Below, in pieces: positions 58,897 to 64,000 of a stretch of DNA of 64,000 nucleotides (positions are counted from its first letter, which is position 1; every line of letters starts with the position of its first letter). The position numbers were made by a program, and so were the translations under genes. Under the pieces are notes generated by a model, which made no database searches, had not been told where the DNA came from, and saw only the letters and a list, made by a program, of their open reading frames with translations. The DNA comes from an uncultured Paracoccaceae bacterium (lineage in GTDB: Bacteria > Pseudomonadota > Alphaproteobacteria > Rhodobacterales > Rhodobacteraceae), in NCBI GenBank assembly GCA_947500005.1, contig CANMQJ010000017.1, positions 1 to 64,000 on the forward strand, written 5' to 3'.

Positions 58897-59987
58897 TGCT
58901 GGATGTCTCGCTGAACCATCGTTTCGGAGCGTTTTCGCTGGATGCCCGTTTTCGCTCGCCGCCGGGGCTGACGGTTCTGTTCGGTCGGTCCGGGTCGGGC
59001 AAGACGACGATCGTCAATGCCGTTGCGGGACTGTTGATGCCCGACGAAGGCCGGATCGCAGTGGATGACCTTGTTCTGCTGGACACTGCGCAGCACGTTC
59101 GCCTGAAGCCGCACCGCCGAAGGCTCGGCTACATCTTTCAGGAGGGTCGGCTGTTTCCGCACCTGACAGTGCGGCAGAACCTCGCCTACGGGGCCTGGTT
59201 CGCGCCCAGGCGTGTCCCGCGCGGCGACAGCGAGAGGATCGTCGAAATGCTTGGGATCGGAGCACTTCTCGATCGGCGACCCGGCGCGCTTTCAGGGGGT
59301 GAGAAACAGCGCGTGGCCATCGGTCGGGCACTGCTCTCCGCCCCCCGGCTCCTGCTGGCCGACGAACCACTGGCCGCGCTGGACGAGCCGCGCAAGGCGG
59401 AGATCTTGCCCTATTTCGAGCGTCTGCGCGACGAGGTGAACGTACCGATCCTTTATGTTAGCCATTCCGCCTCCGAGGTCGCACGACTTGCAACGACGGT
59501 CGTCGCGCTGGAGGCCGGACGCGTCATCGCGCAGGGGCCGGCGGCGGAGGTGTTGGGGGATCCGGCGGTTTTGCCGACGGGGGCGCGGGAGGCGGGGGCG
59601 GTTCTGACGGTCCGCGTCGCGCGGCATCACGAGGACGGGCTGACCGAACTTGACGGGGGCGGGCTGCCTCTGTTTCTGCCGCGCGTCGCGGGTGTGCCGG
59701 GAGCGAGCCTGCGCATCCGCATCGCGGCGCATGACGTGATCCTCTCGCGTGAGCAGCCCAAGGGTTTGTCAGCATTGAATATTTTGCCCGGAACCGTTCA
59801 CGATATCCGGCCCGGCGACGGGCCCGGCGCGATCGTTGCGCTGGATACGGCCGCCGGTCGCGTTCTGGCGCGGGTCACGCGGCGGTCGGCGCTGGCGCTG
59901 GGGTTGGAGGCCGGCGGGGCCGCATATGCGATCATCAAGGCTGTCTCGGTCGCGACGACGGATATCGGTGGCGGACAGCCCGATTGA
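58896..59987 (+). CDS. modC: Molybdate ABC transporter, ATPase
   Basis: This is a 363-residue ABC ATPase with Walker A FGRSGSGKTT, Q-loop FQEGRLFPHLTV, signature LSGGEKQRVAIGRALL, Walker B LLLADEPLAALDE and a C-terminal TOBE domain (about 290-355), the usual regulatory oxyanion-binding part. The start at 58896 shares one base with the modB stop. Just after its stop lies the second TGTACAAAACGG motif pair. Confidence 0.95.
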   Translation: MLDVSLNHRFGAFSLDARFRSPPGLTVLFGRSGSGKTTIVNAVAGLLMPDEGRIAVDDLVLLDTAQHVRLKPHRRRLGYIFQEGRLFPHLTVRQNLAYGAWFAPRRVPRGDSERIVEMLGIGALLDRRPGALSGGEKQRVAIGRALLSAPRLLLADEPLAALDEPRKAEILPYFERLRDEVNVPILYVSHSASEVARLATTVVALEAGRVIAQGPAAEVLGDPAVLPTGAREAGAVLTVRVARHHEDGLTELDGGGLPLFLPRVAGVPGASLRIRIAAHDVILSREQPKGLSALNILPGTVHDIRPGDGPGAIVALDTAAGRVLARVTRRSALALGLEAGGAAYAIIKAVSVATTDIGGGQPD

Positions 59988-59995
59988 GGCCGTTT

Positions 59996-60042
59996 TGACC
60001 GTTTTGTACACCGTTATCGACCCCTTTGTGCCGTTTTGTACA
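59996..60042. promoter_or_regulatory. Tandem CCGTTTTGTACA motif pair before the CHRD-RTX gene
   Basis: TGACCGTTTTGTACA (59996-60010) is the exact reverse complement of the 15-mer before rplQ. A second copy, CCGTTTTGTACA (60031-60042), lies exactly 32 bp further on. This is the same spacing as at 18237-18283, in opposite orientation relative to the downstream gene. Confidence 0.65.
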
Positions 60043-60156
60043 TCACCCGAAGCTTCGGTCCCGGCGCCGGAAACCAATTTTTCTTCACGCTCCTGAAACT
60101 TTCCTGCCGCGCGGTTCGTGACTCCGGATGCGTTGGAAAGACAAAGGAGATTTTTC

Positions 60157-61461
60157 TTGGCACATCTTGGATCGAATTTCGCGTCTTACGAGACATTCCT
60201 GGGTCAGGCGGACAACATCTGGTCGGTCGACCTGGCGGCGCTGAACAGTTCCGGCGTGACCGGACAGGCGCTGTTGGCGACAAACACCGAGGCGGACGGG
60301 ACCCGTTACCTGAACGTGTCCATCACCGCCGAGGGCCTGACCCCCAGCCAGACCCATGCGCAGCATGTTCACGGTGCCTTTGACGAGGACGGCAATCCCA
60401 GCGACTCCTTTGCGCCCGGTCTGGCGCAGGACACCGACCTTGACGGGATCGTCGAGGTGATCGAGGGGGTGGCGGCCTATGGTGACATCCTGTTGCCGCT
60501 GACCGACCTGTCGAGCGGTCAGATGCCGATGACCGATGCCAACGGGCAACTGACCTTCATCCAGTCCTATGACCTGGGCAATGACGACCTGTTCTTCAGC
60601 GCTGTGACGAATACCCAGTACAGCGCAGAGGACGTCTTCCCGCTGGACCTGCGCGAGATCGTGCTGCATGGCGTGGACGTGCCCACGGGCATCGGCGAGG
60701 GCACGATGGGCGAGGTCGACGGCACGCAGGACGGCTATGTGCCCATCCTGCCGGCGGCGGCCGGGGAGATCGAGATGATCGACGCGGTTCAGGCGGCCGA
60801 TATCCTCGAGGATCAACGTGAGATTGCCAGCGACGAATTCGTGTTCGGCGGCGAGGTCAATGTATTCGACGCGGGCGCGGGCAATGACACCGTGCGTGGC
60901 GGCGGCGGTGACGACCAGCTGTCGGGTGGCGGTGACGGCGATTTCATCGTTGGCGGATCGGGCGACGACACCGTGAACGGCGATGCCGGCAATGACGAAC
61001 TGTATGGCGGCACCGGCGATGACGTCGTCAATGGCGGCCTGGGGTCGGACACCGTGGTTGGCCAGGATGGCAACGATGCCCTGACCGGCGGCGGTGGCAG
61101 CGACCTGATGACTGGCGGCGATGGCGATGATTTCATCAATGGCGGATTCGGGTTCGACCGGATCCAGACCGGCGAGGGCAATGACAAGGTCTATCATGCC
61201 GGGGTTGCCGGGCATGGCACGGACTGGATCCAGGATTTCGACGGCGATGCCGACGTGCTGATCTATGGCGACAGCTCGGCCTCGGCGGATGACTTCATCG
61301 TGAGCTATGCCCAGACCGAGGGCGCGGGCGGAACCGCGGCCGAAGCCTTTGTCACCCATGCCCCGTCGGGGCAGATCGTCTGGGCGCTGGTGGATGGCGC
61401 CGACGAGGCCAGCCTGAACGTCCAGATCGCAGGCGGCGAGATGTTCGACCTGATGGCATGA
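60157..61461 (+). CDS. CHRD-domain RTX calcium-binding protein
   Basis: This 434-residue acidic protein has an N-terminal CHRD-like domain (about 20-180, with HAQHVHGAFDEDGNPSDSF and DTDLDGIVEVIEG). A block of RTX nonapeptide repeats (about 245-345: GAGNDTVRGGGGDDQLSGG, GSGDDTVNGDAGNDELYGG and so on) binds calcium, and a short C-terminal tail follows. There is no N-terminal signal peptide, so type I secretion is expected, though no such transporter is in the window. The start is TTG at 60157, chosen because AAAGGAGA lies 6 nt upstream; an in-frame ATG at 60118 lacks a ribosome binding site. Confidence 0.8.
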   Translation: MAHLGSNFASYETFLGQADNIWSVDLAALNSSGVTGQALLATNTEADGTRYLNVSITAEGLTPSQTHAQHVHGAFDEDGNPSDSFAPGLAQDTDLDGIVEVIEGVAAYGDILLPLTDLSSGQMPMTDANGQLTFIQSYDLGNDDLFFSAVTNTQYSAEDVFPLDLREIVLHGVDVPTGIGEGTMGEVDGTQDGYVPILPAAAGEIEMIDAVQAADILEDQREIASDEFVFGGEVNVFDAGAGNDTVRGGGGDDQLSGGGDGDFIVGGSGDDTVNGDAGNDELYGGTGDDVVNGGLGSDTVVGQDGNDALTGGGGSDLMTGGDGDDFINGGFGFDRIQTGEGNDKVYHAGVAGHGTDWIQDFDGDADVLIYGDSSASADDFIVSYAQTEGAGGTAAEAFVTHAPSGQIVWALVDGADEASLNVQIAGGEMFDLMA

Positions 61462-61469
61462 CGTGCGGA

Positions 61470-61495
61470 CCCCGGGCGGCGCGATCCGCCCGGGG
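61470..61495 (+). terminator. Terminator-like hairpin after the RTX gene
   Basis: CCCCGGGCGG (61470-61479) / CCGCCCGGGG (61486-61495), a perfect 10-bp stem with a 6-nt loop, 9 nt after the stop. No T run follows directly, so it may stabilise the 3' end rather than terminate. Confidence 0.6.
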
Positions 61496-61654
61496 CCTGT
61501 CCCGTTGCGCTTTTGCCCAAAATTTGTCTTCGGGTTTCAGCCCGGCAGGGACAATGAGGCCGACACCCGGTCTTTCACCGGCCTGCGGTTGACACTCGGG
61601 TCCTGCTGCTCAAGCATCGGGACGGACTCCGGGACAGATGCGGCAGCCGATAAC

Positions 61655-63406
61655 GTGACCTCTCTCAATCCAAGTTTCTCGCGCCGCCTGTCCGATCTTT
61701 TGGGGCATATCTATCCCGATCACGACGCGCAGCACCTGTCGGCCCAGATCGTGGCCGCGTTCTGGCCCGAGGGGACGCACAGGCGCAAGCAAGGCCGCAG
61801 GCCGGGCAACCGGCTGTGGTCGGAGAAGGACAGCGTCCTGATCACCTATGGCAACTCGATCGAGGACAAGATCCACAAGCCGCTGGACCTGCTGCATGAT
61901 TTCCTGGCGCGGCATCTTCAGGGGGTGGTGAACGGGGTGCATATCCTGCCCTTCTTTCCCTATACCTCGGATGACGGGTTCGCGGTCACGGATTATTATT
62001 CCGTCAACGGGCAGCTGGGCGACTGGGAGGATATCAGCCGGATCGCCGACAGGTTTCACCTGATGTCGGACCTGGTGCTGAACCACGTGTCGAGCCAGGG
62101 CGCGTGGTTCAACAACTACCTTCAGGGGCGTCCGCCGCATGACAGGTTCTTTTTCGAGGCGCTGCCCACCGACGATCTGAGCGCGGTGGTGCGGCCCCGG
62201 GTGACGCCCCTGCTGCGCAAGGTCGAGACCCGGCATGGCGAGCGGCATGTCTGGTGCACCTTCAGCCACGACCAGGTGGACCTGGATTTCAGCAACCCCG
62301 AGGTTCTGCTGGAGATGCTGCGCATCATCCGGCTGCATATCGACAAGGGGGTGCGGATCCTGCGTCTGGATGCGGTGGCCTTCATCTGGAAGGAGGTGGG
62401 CACCAGGTGCATTCACCTGCCACAGACCCATGCCATCGTGCAGCTGTTGCGGCTGCTGGCCGATTACACGGTCGAGACGGTCGTGCTGCTGACCGAGACC
62501 AACGTGCCCAGGACCGAGAACCTGAGCTATTTCGGGAACCGCAACGAGGCGCATGCGGTCTACAACTTTCCACTGCCGCCGCTGATCCTGCACGCGATGC
62601 AGTCGGGCACGGCCGCGTACCTGCATCGCTGGCAATCGGCCATGCCGCCCGCGCAGCTTGGCTGTGCCTATCTCAACTTCTCGGCCAGCCATGACGGGAT
62701 CGGGATGCGCCCGGTCGAGGGGCTGTTGCCCGAGGGCGAGATCGCGAAGATGATCGAGACGGTGCTGGGCCAGGGCGGGCTGGTGTCGATGCGGGCGCTG
62801 CCGGGCGGGGGTGAGGCGCCCTACGAGATAAATTGCGGGTATTTCGACGCGATGCGCGCGACGTTCCGGGGCGAGGACCAGTTCCACCTGGCGCGGTTCA
62901 TCTGCTCGCAGACCATCGTGATGTCGATGGAGGGGATCCCGGCCTTTTACATCCATTCGATGCTGGGAACGCCCAACGACCACGAGGCGGTGCGGCGGCG
63001 GGGGATGAACCGGGCGATCAACCGGCATCACTGGCATTACCCCGACCTGCTGGCGCGGCTGGCCGATCCGGGGTCGGACCAGGCGCGGGTGCTGTCCGAG
63101 ATGTCGCGGCGGTTGCGGCTGCGGGCGCGCCAGCCGGGGTTTCATCCCAATGCCACGCAGTTCACGCTGCACCTGGATCACAGGTTGTTCGGGATCTGGC
63201 GGCAGAGCCTGGATCGCAGCCAGTCGATCTTTGCCATCCACAACGTTTCGGCCGAGCCGGTGCGGATCAACCCGATGGACGTGAACCTGATCGCCGGCGA
63301 GACCTGGGTGGATGCGCTGACGGGCGAGGTGGTGGACGGGGTCGATGGCGAGATCGCCTTTGCCCCCTACCAGTGCCGCTGGATCACGAATTATCCGCAG
63401 GCGTGA
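61655..63406 (+). CDS. GH13_18 sugar phosphorylase, probably glucosylglycerate phosphorylase
   Basis: This 583-residue protein belongs to the sucrose phosphorylase-like family. The nucleophile Asp is in VRILRLDAVAFIW, the acid/base Glu in VLLTETNVP, and the third carboxylate in SASHDGIGMRPVEGLLP. The long HDGIGxRPxEGLLP loop is of the glucosylglycerate phosphorylase (YcjM-like) kind rather than true sucrose phosphorylase. The convergent neighbour gpgS makes glucosyl-3-phosphoglycerate, which supports this reading. GTG at 61655 is taken as the start since similarity begins there; the frame is open back to 61463. A TTGACA box lies at 61589. Confidence 0.75.
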   Translation: MTSLNPSFSRRLSDLLGHIYPDHDAQHLSAQIVAAFWPEGTHRRKQGRRPGNRLWSEKDSVLITYGNSIEDKIHKPLDLLHDFLARHLQGVVNGVHILPFFPYTSDDGFAVTDYYSVNGQLGDWEDISRIADRFHLMSDLVLNHVSSQGAWFNNYLQGRPPHDRFFFEALPTDDLSAVVRPRVTPLLRKVETRHGERHVWCTFSHDQVDLDFSNPEVLLEMLRIIRLHIDKGVRILRLDAVAFIWKEVGTRCIHLPQTHAIVQLLRLLADYTVETVVLLTETNVPRTENLSYFGNRNEAHAVYNFPLPPLILHAMQSGTAAYLHRWQSAMPPAQLGCAYLNFSASHDGIGMRPVEGLLPEGEIAKMIETVLGQGGLVSMRALPGGGEAPYEINCGYFDAMRATFRGEDQFHLARFICSQTIVMSMEGIPAFYIHSMLGTPNDHEAVRRRGMNRAINRHHWHYPDLLARLADPGSDQARVLSEMSRRLRLRARQPGFHPNATQFTLHLDHRLFGIWRQSLDRSQSIFAIHNVSAEPVRINPMDVNLIAGETWVDALTGEVVDGVDGEIAFAPYQCRWITNYPQA

Positions 63407-64000
63407 AATCGTCCAGATCGGCGGCGACGGCCTGCACCATGTCCGACAGGAATTGCGGGTCGGCGGCATGGACGCGGTTCCAGGTGGGGATGAAGGGCGT
63501 CTCGTTCGGTTTCTCGAGGAAGATCTGGCCCGCGCGGATCAGGTTCTCGGCGAAGAGCTCGATGGATTTCTCTTCCTTGTGGCGATCGAGGGAGAGCCCG
63601 TTCATCCTGGCGTCGGAGTAATACCCTTCGAGCAGGTCGAGCGCCGAGCGGTAATAGGTGGCCTTGAGCGTGCGGAAGGTGTTGGGCGTGAACACCGTGC
63701 CATCGGCGGCAAGCTTGCGGAAGATCGCCTTGCAGATGTCGGTGGACATGCGGCTGAGCCCTCGGCTGGCATCCTCGGGCGAGAGATCCTGGTGCTTGTG
63801 GTCGTAGTTGTCGGCGATCTCGACCTGGCAGACGGATTTCGGCGCGAGGTTGCGCCAGGCTTCGGACAGAACGCCGATTTCCAAGCCCCAGTCCGAGGGG
63901 ATGCGCAGGTCGGCCAGCACCGGCGTGCGCATGGCAAATTCACCTGACAGCGGGTAGCGGAAGCTGCGCAGGTAATCGATGTAGTCGCGGTCGCCGATCA
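63384..64000 (-). CDS. gpgS: Glucosyl-3-phosphoglycerate synthase, 3' part
   Basis: The frame is open to the window edge (first full codon at 63998), so the 5' end is missing. The visible 205 residues contain FRYPLSGEFAMRTPVLADLRIPSDWGLEIGVLSE, the strongly conserved C-terminal half of the GT81 family, and CQVEIADNYDHKHQDLSPEDASRGL. The enzyme makes glucosyl-3-phosphoglycerate from NDP-glucose and 3-phosphoglycerate on the way to the osmolyte glucosylglycerate. Its end overlaps the GH13_18 gene by 23 nt, tail to tail. Confidence 0.85.
   Translation of the reverse strand, partial: IGDRDYIDYLRSFRYPLSGEFAMRTPVLADLRIPSDWGLEIGVLSEAWRNLAPKSVCQVEIADNYDHKHQDLSPEDASRGLSRMSTDICKAIFRKLAADGTVFTPNTFRTLKATYYRSALDLLEGYYSDARMNGLSLDRHKEEKSIELFAENLIRAGQIFLEKPNETPFIPTWNRVHAADPQFLSDMVQAVAADLDDFTPADNS

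Overview
The window is high-GC chromosomal DNA from an alphaproteobacterium, almost certainly a member of the Rhodobacterales (Roseobacter/Rhodobacteraceae). The evidence is the protein sequences themselves: EF-Tu to L17 order, SecY followed directly by a zinc-lid adenylate kinase, ATP12, AapJQMP, a DUF1127 protein, a CHRD/RTX calcium-binding protein and a GpgS/GH13_18 pair. Further support comes from TATAG-type -10 boxes. No rRNA genes or CRISPR arrays are present, and one tRNA gene is seen.

Layout. (1) 1-18851: end of tuf, then the S10/spc/alpha ribosomal clusters, all on +. The clusters are broken into blocks: rpsJ-rplW, rplB-rplP, rpmC-rpmD, rplO-secY-adk, rpsM-rpsK-rpoA, rplQ. Several breaks carry the same palindromic element (about 30 bp), a terminator and a new promoter. 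The insertions are a parDE-type toxin-antitoxin pair, a four-gene accessory set (thioesterase, lipoprotein, 2OG oxygenase, Popeye-like protein) and a DUF1127 gene. (2) 18879-25385: a host-attachment-like operon (-), then degP-like protease, rarA, and the overlapping crcB-rluC-HAD-atp12 set. (3) 25596-30043: the general amino acid ABC transporter aapJQMP. (4) 30070-40631, all on -: the rpmH-rnpA-yidD-aidB-like-ttcA-EAL-yidC-MOSC-engB-argB-ferredoxin-sixA gene run. (5) 40919-44485: a TVP38-like membrane protein, a flavin disulfide reductase homologue and an orphan histidine kinase. (6) 44549-54473: tRNA-Arg(ACG) and an integrative element of about 9.9 kb bounded by a 16-bp repeat of the tRNA 3' end. 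(7) 54934-59987: TauD-like dioxygenase, two unknown small genes, and modE-modABC. (8) 60157-64000: a CHRD-RTX protein, a GH13_18 phosphorylase and the 3' part of a glucosyl-3-phosphoglycerate synthase gene.

How the parts work together. Region 1 makes ribosomes, the RNA polymerase alpha subunit and the Sec channel. The rpmH-yidC run links ribosome/RNase P synthesis to membrane protein insertion. The integrative element encodes its own integrase, an AlpA-like regulator, a winged-helix protein, a Toprim primase, a DUF3987 helicase-like protein and, as cargo, a complete MmeI-type restriction-modification enzyme. It has no visible capsid or packaging genes, so it resembles a satellite-like element carrying a defence gene. 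The last region probably makes and recycles the compatible solute glucosylglycerate.

The least explained signals are three. A TGTACAAAACGG motif occurs as pairs exactly 32 bp apart in front of both rplQ and the distant CHRD-RTX gene. Nine iteron-like 9-bp repeats lie inside a small gene next to the primase/helicase of the integrative element. Finally, a toxin-antitoxin promoter lies back to back with the rplB promoter inside the ribosomal protein cluster.
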